Part shown: positions 1 through 6,371 of the stretch, in pieces
Numbering within the stretch: position 1 is the stretch's first letter
How the letters are laid out: each line of letters begins with the position of its first letter
Origin: Gammaproteobacteria bacterium
GTDB taxonomy: Bacteria; Pseudomonadota; Gammaproteobacteria; Pseudomonadales; Pseudohongiellaceae
NCBI GenBank assembly: GCA_003556835.1
Contig: PWQG01000359.1
Span: forward strand, 1-8,249
Reading direction: 5' to 3'
Length of the DNA: 8,249 nucleotides
Translations under genes and position numbers: made by a program
The notes under the pieces: model-generated
Told to the model about the DNA's origin: nothing
Databases searched by the model: none
What the model saw: the letters and a program-made list of their open reading frames with translations, nothing else

Positions 1-426
1 GGTGAGCCGCCCCGCCGGCAACAGCCAGCCGCAGTGCCTCCCGCAATGCGCGAGGCGGACTCGGCTGTTGCCGCCATCATCGACATCCCCGGATTCAGCC
101 GGCAGGGTGAGCGTACACCGCCGGGAATCCTGTTCGAAACCGAAGAGCAGGCCCGGGCCAATGACCCATTCCAGTTGCTCTACACTGTTCCGAAGAGCCA
201 GTTGCCGCATTTTTACCTGGATGCGGGCACGGAAGACAGTCTTTCCGCCGTGACCCGGGAGTTCGCCCAGATTCTGATGTTTAATGCCGTCCCGGTCGAT
301 TTCATGCAGGCTGAAGGAGGGCACGACGCAACGTGGTGGCGGATGTCTCTACAACGCTTCCTTCCCGTCCAGCACGCCCTGTTGCACAGTGCGCTGCAGG
401 CGCAGAATGACGCTGAGGCCGATTGA
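1..426 (+). CDS. Esterase-family alpha/beta hydrolase, C-terminal part (5' end outside window)
   Basis: The frame is open from the first base to the TGA at 424-426, so about 141 C-terminal residues are visible and the start lies upstream. The recognisable part runs from an IDIPGF segment through YLDAGTEDSL (about residues 78-87) to GGHDATWWRMSLQRFL (about residues 110-125). This resembles the end of the putative esterase family (Pfam Esterase, PF00756: esterase D, Fes/IroE-like and feruloyl-esterase-like enzymes). In that family the Asp of the D-x-G-x-x-D stretch and the His of the G-G-H-D motif belong to the Ser-Asp-His triad. The nucleophile-serine motif is not in the visible part. The substrate cannot be told; carboxylic ester hydrolysis is the family-level inference. 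The next gene starts 3 bases after the stop, so the two are probably cotranscribed. An internal GTG at 34 could be read as a start, but the open frame continues to the window edge and a protein starting there would lack the nucleophile, so a partial gene is preferred. Confidence 0.72.
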   Translation, partial: GEPPRRQQPAAVPPAMREADSAVAAIIDIPGFSRQGERTPPGILFETEEQARANDPFQLLYTVPKSQLPHFYLDAGTEDSLSAVTREFAQILMFNAVPVDFMQAEGGHDATWWRMSLQRFLPVQHALLHSALQAQNDAEAD

Positions 427-429
427 CCC

Positions 430-1974
430 ATGCACAGTCCCTTGATCCGGATTGAAAACGCGATCTGCAGGTTGTCATCCCGACAGACGCTGAGGGTGGA
501 CCACTTTTCCGTTTCGACCGGTCAGCACTGGTGCCTGTTCGGTGGCAACGGCAGTGGCAAGTCGGTGCTCACGGCACTGCTGCTTGGTCAACTGGCAAGT
601 GGTCGATCCCATGTCCATCATGCAAGCTATTTTTCGCCCCGGCGGGATGTTGCGGTGGTTTCGTTTGAAGAGCAGCAGCGCCTGTGGGCTCGCGACAACC
701 GTCTTGATATGAGCGAGTACAGCGATTCGGCCAGAGACCGTGGTACCACCGTGGCGGAGCTGATAGGTGGTCCCGCCGCCATTGATGAACGTGGTCGACA
801 ATTGCTGCATCAGCTCGGTCTCGACGGCCTGGAGGATCAGGGCATACGCTTTCTTTCCTCGGGTCAGGTGCGTCGCGCCCTTATTGCCCGGGCGCTGTAT
901 CAGGATCCGCTGCTGCTGGTAATGGACGAACCACTGGAGAGTGTTGACCGCGATTCGAAGACACGAATCGAAGCGACCATCCAGAAATGGCAGGGTCCAC
1001 ATAATGCCAGCCTGCTATTGAGTCGACGGGAGGCGGGCATACTGGCCGGTACCACGCATTTGGCGATTCTGGATGAATTGCGCGTGGTCTGTGATGGACC
1101 TCTGGAGCGGGTGATGTCCGGTCCGGGATTTTCTGCATTGACCCGGTCCGATCCTCTGCCGAAGTTCCGCTTGCCGGAGGCTCCCGCCGGTGACGATGTT
1201 GTCACATTGTCCGGTTCGCCAAGTGCCCCTTTGATTGAGCTACGAGGCGTGAGCGCGGCCTGGCACGGGCGCCCAGTACTGCAGGATGTGCATTGGGTGA
1301 TGGAAGCAGGGCACCACACACTTATTGAGGGGCCCAATGGTTGTGGCAAATCGACCCTGCTAGGGCTTATAGATGGCGATAACCATATGGCCTATGGGCA
1401 GGAGGTGTATCTGTTCGGCCGGCGCAGGGGCTCGGGAGAGAGTGTCTGGGACGTGAAATCGCAGTTCGGCGTGGTGTCCAATGAATTGCACAACCGTTAT
1501 GTTAAAGGCTGGCGGGTGCTGGATGTCGTGGTGTCCGGCTTCTTTGACTCGGTGGGATTGTATGATGCAAGTGGCGGCAATCAGGTCGATCTCGCGCGGC
1601 AGTGGTTGCGAGTCATGGGGCTGGAATCTCGTGCCTCCCACGCCTATCATGAACTGTCATTCGGGCAACAACGGCTGGTCCTGTTGGCTCGGGCCATGAT
1701 CAAGCACCCGCGAATCCTGGTGCTGGATGAACCCTGTGTGGGCCTGGATGACCGGCATCGACAATGGGTGTTGCATATCGTTGACCTGATAGCGCAACAG
1801 ACCCGAACGCGTATCCTGTTTGTCAGTCATACCCGCGGTGATGCGCCGGCCTGTATCAATCAGAATCTGTATTTCGAGCAGGACGCGGCGGGTGTTTATC
1901 GTCTGCATTCGGTGGAAAAAACGATTGAGATGGCTGGCGAGAGGCAGGCGGGAAAACTCAGATCCAGCGTCTGA
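430..1974 (+). CDS. modF: ModF-like ATPase with two ABC domains
   Basis: This 514-residue protein has two fused ABC nucleotide-binding domains and no membrane segments, the architecture of E. coli ModF (about 490 residues). Domain 1 has Walker A GGNGSGKS (38-45), signature LSSGQ (142-146) and Walker B ending MDEP (165-168). Domain 2 has Walker A GPNGCGKS (301-308), signature LSFGQQR (409-415), Walker B VLDEP (431-435) and a switch histidine (H467 in FVSHTRGDAPACI). ModF-typical stretches include LFGRRRGSGESVWDVK (328-343) and VVSGFFDSVGLYDA (367-380). The switch histidine of domain 1 is replaced (LLLSRREAG, 195-203), so that site may be degenerate, as it also seems to be in E. coli ModF. ModF is annotated as a molybdate-transport ATPase, but its real role is unsettled, and no modABC genes lie nearby. 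The ATG at 430 follows the esterase stop by 3 bases with only a weak upstream GAGG, so translation may depend on the esterase gene. The family call is firm; the function is uncertain. Confidence 0.88.
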   Translation: MHSPLIRIENAICRLSSRQTLRVDHFSVSTGQHWCLFGGNGSGKSVLTALLLGQLASGRSHVHHASYFSPRRDVAVVSFEEQQRLWARDNRLDMSEYSDSARDRGTTVAELIGGPAAIDERGRQLLHQLGLDGLEDQGIRFLSSGQVRRALIARALYQDPLLLVMDEPLESVDRDSKTRIEATIQKWQGPHNASLLLSRREAGILAGTTHLAILDELRVVCDGPLERVMSGPGFSALTRSDPLPKFRLPEAPAGDDVVTLSGSPSAPLIELRGVSAAWHGRPVLQDVHWVMEAGHHTLIEGPNGCGKSTLLGLIDGDNHMAYGQEVYLFGRRRGSGESVWDVKSQFGVVSNELHNRYVKGWRVLDVVVSGFFDSVGLYDASGGNQVDLARQWLRVMGLESRASHAYHELSFGQQRLVLLARAMIKHPRILVLDEPCVGLDDRHRQWVLHIVDLIAQQTRTRILFVSHTRGDAPACINQNLYFEQDAAGVYRLHSVEKTIEMAGERQAGKLRSSV

Positions 1975-2419
1975 CCCGTTTGTGGTAGTCACGGTATTCG
2001 TCCCCGAAGCGTGCCTCCAGTGCACGCTCTTCCGGCAGGATCTGGAACTGGTTCATATACAGCACATAGATGAACAGCCAGGCAGTGGCCATTACGTTAC
2101 CCAGTTCGATCGACCAACCCAGTAATACCAGTAACATGCCGAAATACATGGGGTTGCGTGTGACGCGGAATACGCTATTGGTGATCAGTGTAGAACTCTC
2201 GTCGGGTTTCAGTGGGTCGAGACTTGTGCCGGCCCGACGGCATGCCAGCACCGCATATACAGCGAATATCAGGCCGCCACAGGCCAGCAGCAGTGCCAGT
2301 TGGGTCTGCCAGGCATGCACCCGGTCAAGATTGGGAAGGGCGTTGGCCGTGAGCCACATCAGGAGGCCTGTCACTGCGGTCAGCAGAACCGGCGGCAATT
2401 TCAGTTCCAGTGCTTTCAT
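1958..2419 (-). CDS. Isoprenylcysteine carboxyl methyltransferase-like (ICMT/PEMT) membrane protein
   Basis: This 153-residue protein has about four hydrophobic segments (roughly residues 10-28, 42-60, 90-103 and 106-122). Its conserved C-terminal half contains FRVTRNPMYFGMLL (84-97) and QILPEERALEARFG (126-139), ending in YHKRVRRWI. This TRNPMY...EE...FG.EY...VRRW pattern marks the bacterial ICMT/phospholipid N-methyltransferase superfamily (PF04191/PF04140), which uses S-adenosylmethionine at the membrane. The natural substrate of the short bacterial members is generally unknown, and the sequence gives no further clue. The length suits the family, so the gene looks complete. It begins 5 bases after the ABM-like gene and is probably the last gene of the persulfide dioxygenase unit. 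The ribosome site before the ATG at 2419 is weak. Its last 17 bases overlap the 3' end of modF on the other strand. Confidence 0.85.
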   Translation of the reverse strand: MKALELKLPPVLLTAVTGLLMWLTANALPNLDRVHAWQTQLALLLACGGLIFAVYAVLACRRAGTSLDPLKPDESSTLITNSVFRVTRNPMYFGMLLVLLGWSIELGNVMATAWLFIYVLYMNQFQILPEERALEARFGDEYRDYHKRVRRWI

Positions 2420-2424
2420 GGGTT

Positions 2425-2757
2425 TCAGTCGTCTATGTCGGGTGTTTCATTCGGTGGCGGTACATGCCACTCAGGCTCTTCGAATTCACCGAGCACCCGG
2501 ATGTCGCAATATCGGGCGTGTCGGGCCATGATGCTGCGAACGACCTCGTCGGCGTCATCATTCTTGGCATCGCGTGCCTGTTTCGATTCCCATTCGGCGA
2601 TGGCCAGCAGGGTATCATCCGTGCCGATCTTGCGGTGCAGCCAGGTGCCACGGGCACCCGGTGTCTGTTGAATGATCCGGCTCGCTTCAAGCCAGGCTTG
2701 CGCATACTCTTCCACGGTATAGCCGTCCTTCACCGTGACTTCGAAGATGAATTTCAT
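2425..2757 (-). CDS. Small ABM-like dimeric alpha/beta-barrel protein
   Basis: This soluble 110-residue protein has the alternating strand-helix-strand pattern of dimeric alpha/beta-barrel (ferredoxin-like) proteins related to antibiotic-biosynthesis monooxygenase domains. A first strand (MKFIFEVTVKDG) is followed by a helix (about 14-31), strands around GTWLHRKIG (37-45) and LLAIAEWES (50-58), a second helix (about 60-80) and a last strand (DIRVLGEF, 85-92). An acidic, proline-rich tail follows. No catalytic residues can be assigned, and the family name is a fold-level call. The start at 2757 is chosen because its ATG overlaps the TGA of the upstream persulfide dioxygenase gene (ATGA). A GGAG lies about 11 bases ahead of it, and the protein then begins directly with the first strand. 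An ATG ten codons upstream would add only uncharacteristic residues. Tight coupling suggests it acts with the persulfide dioxygenase, perhaps as a small accessory oxidoreductase or binding protein; that is inference. Confidence 0.66.
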   Translation of the reverse strand: MKFIFEVTVKDGYTVEEYAQAWLEASRIIQQTPGARGTWLHRKIGTDDTLLAIAEWESKQARDAKNDDADEVVRSIMARHARYCDIRVLGEFEEPEWHVPPPNETPDIDD

Positions 2758-3815
2758 CGCAAGGATTTCTCCCCGGTCTCGGGCCACTCCAGAACCCCGC
2801 CATGGATGTTGGCCACTTTTTCATGCCCCGCCTTCTTCAGGATGCCGATGGCCAGTGACGAGCGGCGACCTGAGCGACAGAGTGTGACAACCGGCTTGTC
2901 CGTGGGGACTTCCTTCACTCTGTCGTGCAATTCGCCCAACGGTATGCTTACCAGGTTGTCGATATCATTTCCGGGGCCATGCGTTCGTTCGTCCTCTTCA
3001 CGCACGTCCAGAATCGTGACTGATGGTTGATTCTGTATCACCCATTCCGGTTCGACTTCGGGGAACCCGGCCAGTGTTATCCGGAGATCGGCCCAGTCCG
3101 CTTCCTCTGGCATCTTGCCATCTTCAGGTTCTCCGCTGCGCATGTTGTTCGGCAGGGCTTCCGCGATCTTCTTGGGATGGGGCAGCTGCATCGCCTTCAT
3201 ATAACGGATGAAATCGTTCTCATTCGCCTTGCCTCCCACTCGTGGGTTGAATTCTTTTTCCTCGGAAACCGAGGATCGCGTGCGGCCGCTGTAATCATGG
3301 GCAGGATAGATGGCACAATTGTCGGGCAGTGTGAAAATCTGCCCCTTGATGGAGTGATACAGCCGGGCCGGATCGCCCTGCTGGAAATCGCTGCGACCAC
3401 AACCACGTATCAGCAGCGCATCACCGGTGAACACCTTGCTCTGGTCGCTGAGCACAAAGCTCATGCAGCCGTCGGTATGCCCCGGTGTGGCACGGGCTTC
3501 CAGGCGGATGTTGCGTACGCCGAATTCCTGGCCGTGTTCCAGTGGCAGGTCCACATTCGACGCGCCAGCGGCGGCGGAGAGGGCGATCTGGCAGCCGGTC
3601 TTCTGTTTCAGCAGCCACGCGGCGGTGACATGATCGGCATGGGCATGGGTATCGACGACCAGTTTCAGGTCCAGCTCCAGTTCCCGCAAGAGCGCGAGGT
3701 CGCGTTGGACCTGCTCGAATACCGGGTCGATGATGAGGGCTTCACGGCTCTCCTCGTCACCAAGTACGTATGTGTAGGTGGAAGAGGCGTCATCATAGAG
3801 CTGGCGGAAGATCAT
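2754..3815 (-). CDS. Persulfide dioxygenase-rhodanese fusion (ETHE1-like metallo-beta-lactamase fold)
   Basis: This 353-residue protein has an N-terminal metallo-beta-lactamase domain (about 1-235) and a C-terminal rhodanese domain (about 255-353). The first carries THAHADH (56-62), PGHTDG (111-116), TGDALLIRGCGRSDFQ (130-145) and PAHDY (171-175). RGCGRxDFQ is typical of ETHE1-type persulfide dioxygenases, which bind one iron through two His and one Asp (expected H57, H113, D132) and oxidise glutathione persulfide to sulfite. The rhodanese loop CRSGRRS (313-319) has an intact active cysteine, C313, which can move sulfane sulfur between thiosulfate, glutathione and sulfite. Natural fusions of this order are known in bacteria. 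The protein has no signal peptide and is probably cytoplasmic. The start at 3815 has AAGGAG six bases ahead and begins at the family N-terminus (MIFRQLYDDASSTYTY); an in-frame extension to 4019 runs into pxpA and is rejected. This is the first gene of a three-gene unit with its own promoter. Confidence 0.94.
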   Translation of the reverse strand: MIFRQLYDDASSTYTYVLGDEESREALIIDPVFEQVQRDLALLRELELDLKLVVDTHAHADHVTAAWLLKQKTGCQIALSAAAGASNVDLPLEHGQEFGVRNIRLEARATPGHTDGCMSFVLSDQSKVFTGDALLIRGCGRSDFQQGDPARLYHSIKGQIFTLPDNCAIYPAHDYSGRTRSSVSEEKEFNPRVGGKANENDFIRYMKAMQLPHPKKIAEALPNNMRSGEPEDGKMPEEADWADLRITLAGFPEVEPEWVIQNQPSVTILDVREEDERTHGPGNDIDNLVSIPLGELHDRVKEVPTDKPVVTLCRSGRRSSLAIGILKKAGHEKVANIHGGVLEWPETGEKSLR

Positions 3816-3852
3816 GTGTTGCTCCTTGCCGGAAGTGGTTGTGGGTGCCAAC

Positions 3853-3881
3853 AGTATACAAATCCTCAGCGCAGTAGCCAA
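3853..3881 (-). promoter_or_regulatory. Sigma70-type promoter for the persulfide dioxygenase unit
   Basis: Read on the minus strand, TTGGCT (3881-3876, 4 of 6 to consensus) is followed after exactly 17 bases by TATACT (3858-3853, 5 of 6). Transcription would begin near 3846 and leave a leader of about 31 bases with AAGGAG just before the ATG at 3815. It lies in the 76-base gap between pxpA and the dioxygenase gene, so the dioxygenase unit can be expressed independently of pxpBCA. This is read by eye, not experimentally shown. Confidence 0.62.
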
Positions 3882-3895
3882 TTGACCCGGGTCAG
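3882..3895. promoter_or_regulatory. TTGAC-N4-GTCAG near-palindrome, candidate operator
   Basis: The sequence TTGACCCGGGTCAG contains a perfect 12-base palindrome (3883-3894). It spans the pxpA stop codon and touches the -35 element of the next promoter. Its centre is about 42 bases upstream of the predicted start of transcription, the spacing used by CRP/FNR-class activators at class II promoters, and TTGAC-N4-GTCAG is close to the TTGAT-N4-ATCAA half-site layout. The regulator is a guess; the palindrome itself is plain. Confidence 0.35.
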
Positions 3896-4632
3896 TGTGC
3901 CTGGATGCGGATACCTTCGGTTTCGAACGCCTGCCGCAACAGTCGGGCGAATGCCAGGGCTTCCGGGTTGTCGCCATGCAGACACAGCGTATCGGCCCGG
4001 ATTTCCAGCCAATGTCCATCGGCGCTGCGCACCCTGCCGGCAGTGATCAGCTCCAGGCTCTGCTCGATGGCTTCACGGCTGTCGTGCAGAACAGCATCGG
4101 GCCGGCTCCGGGGCAGTAGGCGTCCCGAGCTGTCATAACGCCGATCGGCGAATGCTTCGGCGCGGACCTGCATGCCAGCCTGCCGGCCGGCATGTTCGAG
4201 TTCACTGCCGGCCAGTGCGACAAGTACCAGGTCGGGATCATACTCCTGCAGGATTGAAATCAGGGTTTGCGCGAGCTGTGGGTCGCTTGCGGCCTGGTTG
4301 TACAGCGCGCCATGCGGCTTGACGTGATGGAACCGGGCATTTTCTTGCTCGGCCTCCTGTGCCAGGTAATCGAGCTGGCTGTGTATCGTTTTTCGCAAAT
4401 CACGTTCGCTCAGCTGCAGATTGCGCCGTCCGAATTGTTCCCGGTCCGGGTAGGAAGGGTGGGCGCCGATTGCCACGCCATATCGTGCCGCCTCGCGCAG
4501 TGCCCCACGGATGCTCTGTTGGTCGCCGGCATGGGCGCCACAACAGATGTTGGCCGAACTGACCAACTGCAACAGTTCTGCATCGCTGGGTCCGCCTTCA
4601 CCGAGATCCGCGTTGAAATCGATGTGTTTCAT
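3892..4632 (-). CDS. pxpA: 5-oxoprolinase subunit A (LamB/YcsF family)
   Basis: This 246-residue protein is the normal length for PxpA. With PxpB and PxpC it forms the bacterial ATP-dependent 5-oxoprolinase, which opens 5-oxo-L-proline to L-glutamate in the cytoplasm. All family blocks are present: DFNADLGEG (5-13), SSANICCGAHAGD (25-37), AIGAHPSYPDREQFGRR (54-70), VKPHGALYN (104-112), EAFADRRYDSSGRLLPRS (159-176) and LCLHGDNPEA (216-225). The start at 4632 is set by an ATGA overlap with the end of pxpC and because the protein then opens with the conserved MKHIDFNADLGEG. A longer in-frame version reaching 4776 only runs into pxpC and is rejected. It is the last gene of pxpB-pxpC-pxpA, the same gene order as in E. 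coli. Assignment is by motif recognition. Confidence 0.95.
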   Translation of the reverse strand: MKHIDFNADLGEGGPSDAELLQLVSSANICCGAHAGDQQSIRGALREAARYGVAIGAHPSYPDREQFGRRNLQLSERDLRKTIHSQLDYLAQEAEQENARFHHVKPHGALYNQAASDPQLAQTLISILQEYDPDLVLVALAGSELEHAGRQAGMQVRAEAFADRRYDSSGRLLPRSRPDAVLHDSREAIEQSLELITAGRVRSADGHWLEIRADTLCLHGDNPEALAFARLLRQAFETEGIRIQAH

Positions 4633-5597
4633 GCCTCGACTCTCGCTTCTGTGTCCAGGGTGGTCGCCAGGCGCTGCAGGTATTCGCCCTCTTCCCGGGC
4701 CAGGGCGCGGGCTTCGTCCACAGATACTTCTAGCAGTTGCACTTCGCTTCCGGGAGGGAGGTAGGCCAATTGCCATAGATCGGCCCGGATGATGGTGGCA
4801 ATGCGTGGATATCCCCCCATGGTCTGTGCATCGTTGCCCAGGATGATGGGGCGACCATCGGCAGGCACCTGGATGACACCGGGCAGCACGGGTGACGAGG
4901 GAATTTCGCTGCTGTCCTGTCGTAACAGGCGCCCACCCCGCAGGCGAAGTCCCATGCGGCTGCTGTCCCGATCCACGCGCCAGCCTTCCTGCCAGAGGTC
5001 GGCACGTGACTGCGCGCGGAACAGCGAGTACTCGGGGCCCTGGATGGCGCGTAGCGTTCCATCCGGTGCTGGCGGTCGGATGCCGCTGCGGATGGCGGGG
5101 TTTGTATCCGACTCGCCAATGGCGATACAGTCCCCTGATTGCAGGGGGCGTCCGTGCAGGCCACCGAACCGGTTGATGAGATCTGTGCTGCGCGACCCCA
5201 ATACCACTGGTACCTGGAAACCTCCGGCGATGGCAAGATAGCTGGGGCCGGCCACGCGCGGGCCGCTCAGATGCAGGATTTCGCCGGCCCGGACGGAGCA
5301 GGCATGGCCGGGCAGCAACGGATCCCCCGCCAGCGGATGCCGTTCCCTGTCTAGCAGGCGGGCTCCGGGATCGATCCCGGAGAACGCAAAGACCGCATCC
5401 TGGTGGAACTGGAACATGCCCCGACCGGTGGTGAGCTCGATGACCGCGGCCTTGGGATCATTGCCGAGCAGCAGGTTGAGTTGTTGCACGGTGATCGGAT
5501 CCAGCGCACCCGCGCTGGCTATACCCAGGTGACGCAAGCCGGGCCGACCCAGATCCTGGATGCTGGTCAGAGGTGCACAGTTGAGGACTTCCAACAT
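4629..5597 (-). CDS. pxpC: 5-oxoprolinase subunit C (KipA/AHS2 family)
   Basis: This 322-residue protein belongs to the biotin-dependent carboxylase-like/allophanate hydrolase subunit 2 domain family (AHS2), once called KipA, now recognised as PxpC. Characteristic stretches are SIQDLGRPG (12-20), YLAIAGGF (120-127), LGSRSTDL (133-140), SSRMGLRLRG (212-221), VLPGVIQVPADGRPIIL (237-253) and GNDAQTMGGYPRIATII (254-270). The length and complete motif set indicate an intact subunit. It starts 3 bases after the pxpB stop and its TGA overlaps the pxpA start codon, so the three subunits are probably translated in a coupled way. PxpB and PxpC resemble the two halves of the urea-amidolyase C-terminal region, but the presence of all three genes together points to 5-oxoprolinase rather than allophanate hydrolase. 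Confidence 0.95.
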   Translation of the reverse strand: MLEVLNCAPLTSIQDLGRPGLRHLGIASAGALDPITVQQLNLLLGNDPKAAVIELTTGRGMFQFHQDAVFAFSGIDPGARLLDRERHPLAGDPLLPGHACSVRAGEILHLSGPRVAGPSYLAIAGGFQVPVVLGSRSTDLINRFGGLHGRPLQSGDCIAIGESDTNPAIRSGIRPPAPDGTLRAIQGPEYSLFRAQSRADLWQEGWRVDRDSSRMGLRLRGGRLLRQDSSEIPSSPVLPGVIQVPADGRPIILGNDAQTMGGYPRIATIIRADLWQLAYLPPGSEVQLLEVSVDEARALAREEGEYLQRLATTLDTEARVEA

Positions 5598-5600
5598 GCT

Positions 5601-6269
5601 TCAGCCCTCCACCAGAAAGCGCACACGGTCGCCGGCCCGCAGTCGGCAGGGCGGGTTGGCGCGTGGGTTGAAGAGTTCCAGCGTGCTGTGGCCGATGATA
5701 TGCCAGCCGCCGGGGCTGTCGCCGGGGTAGATTCCCGTGCGTTCGCCACCAATGGCAACTGATCCGGCGCGGATGCGGCTGCGCGGCGTGGCCCGACGCG
5801 GAATGAACAGTTTTTCGTCCAGGCCGTCGAGATAAGGGAAGCCGGGCTGGAACCCCAGGCAAAGCACCTCGTAGAGCGGCTTGCTGTGACGTTCAATCAC
5901 CTCTGCCGTAGTCAGGCCGCAGCTGCGTGCCACCTCGTCGAGATCCGGGCCGGCGGAGCCGCCATAGTGCACTGGTATCTCCACTTCACGACCCTGTGCC
6001 ATGGTGCCATCCAGGGTGCTTTTCCAGAGTTGCTCCAGGGTGCCGGTGAGGCTGGTCAGGGACCAGTCGGAACCATCGGCGATGCGCAGCATCAGGCTGC
6101 CAGGGCCGGGAACCACATCTTCCAGGCCCGGCAGACCCTGCTCACCGCAGCGAAGCAGCTCAGCCAGGGCATGCAGGCGCCATTGCAGTGAACGCTCCGG
6201 CTGATCACTGAAGTGCAGTAGCAGGGCATCCTCGGCGAGCAGGCTGATTCTGGGTTCCGTATTGTCCAT
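5601..6269 (-). CDS. pxpB: 5-oxoprolinase subunit B (KipI/AHS1 family)
   Basis: This 222-residue protein of the allophanate hydrolase subunit 1 family (AHS1; KipI/YbgJ) matches PxpB in length and motifs. It has IPVHYGGSAGPDLDEVA (98-114), CLGFQPGFPYLDGL (137-150), PRRATPRSRIRAGSVAIGG (157-175) and GIYPGDSPGGWHIIGHS (179-195). The last is the strongly conserved YP..SPGGW block. The start at 6269 has AGGAG five bases upstream. The frame stays open further upstream to 6674, but that extension overlaps the divergent SIMPL gene and lacks family character. PxpB is the first gene of the oxoprolinase operon. In Bacillus the homologue KipI was described as a histidine-kinase inhibitor, but clustering with pxpC and pxpA supports the metabolic role here. 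Confidence 0.95.
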   Translation of the reverse strand: MDNTEPRISLLAEDALLLHFSDQPERSLQWRLHALAELLRCGEQGLPGLEDVVPGPGSLMLRIADGSDWSLTSLTGTLEQLWKSTLDGTMAQGREVEIPVHYGGSAGPDLDEVARSCGLTTAEVIERHSKPLYEVLCLGFQPGFPYLDGLDEKLFIPRRATPRSRIRAGSVAIGGERTGIYPGDSPGGWHIIGHSTLELFNPRANPPCRLRAGDRVRFLVEG

Positions 6270-6313
6270 CCGGGCTCCTGGGGCTATGGTTGACCTGTGC
6301 ATAGATCCAATCA

Positions 6314-6323
6314 TGCCATAATA
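6314..6323. promoter_or_regulatory. Overlapping -10-like elements in the pxpB / SIMPL divergent region
   Basis: On the plus strand TGCCATAAT (6314-6322) is an extended -10 element (TG-N followed by CATAAT, 5 of 6). It lies about 50 bases ahead of the SIMPL start and lacks a well-spaced -35. On the minus strand TATTAT (6323-6318, 5 of 6) occupies nearly the same bases and could serve pxpBCA with a leader of about 42 bases; its -35 is also poor. The 102-base gap must hold promoters for both directions, and this AT-rich patch is the best candidate. Confidence 0.35.
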
Positions 6324-6371
6324 CAGTGTACATCGCAGACTCGGGAGATTTTGCCCGTCGGGAGAAAAAGC

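Noticed and set aside
3883..3894. The 12-base palindrome as an intrinsic terminator for pxpBCA
   Set aside because: It has no loop and no T-run after it on the minus strand, so it does not look like a terminator.
3816..4019. N-terminal extension of the persulfide dioxygenase
   Set aside because: The added 68 residues run back into pxpA and lack family character, while the ATG at 3815 has an ideal AAGGAG six bases ahead and opens with the conserved N-terminus.
3027..4046. Long plus-strand open frame (about 339 codons) opposite the persulfide dioxygenase
   Set aside because: It is antisense to a gene with full catalytic motifs, its own promoter and a ribosome site, and its translation shows no recognisable domain. 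It is an open shadow frame.
4633..4776. N-terminal extension of PxpA
   Set aside because: It is the opposite-frame reading of the pxpC 3' end; the conserved DFNADLGEG block lies four residues after the ATG at 4632.
5601..6269. Reading PxpB and PxpC as allophanate hydrolase or a kinase inhibitor/antagonist pair
   Set aside because: A complete pxpA follows in the same operon in E. coli order, which points to 5-oxoprolinase.
6290..6295. TTGACC as a -35 element for the SIMPL gene
   Set aside because: It lies 21 bases from the CATAAT hexamer, too far for a standard sigma70 promoter; the extended -10 motif explains the site better.
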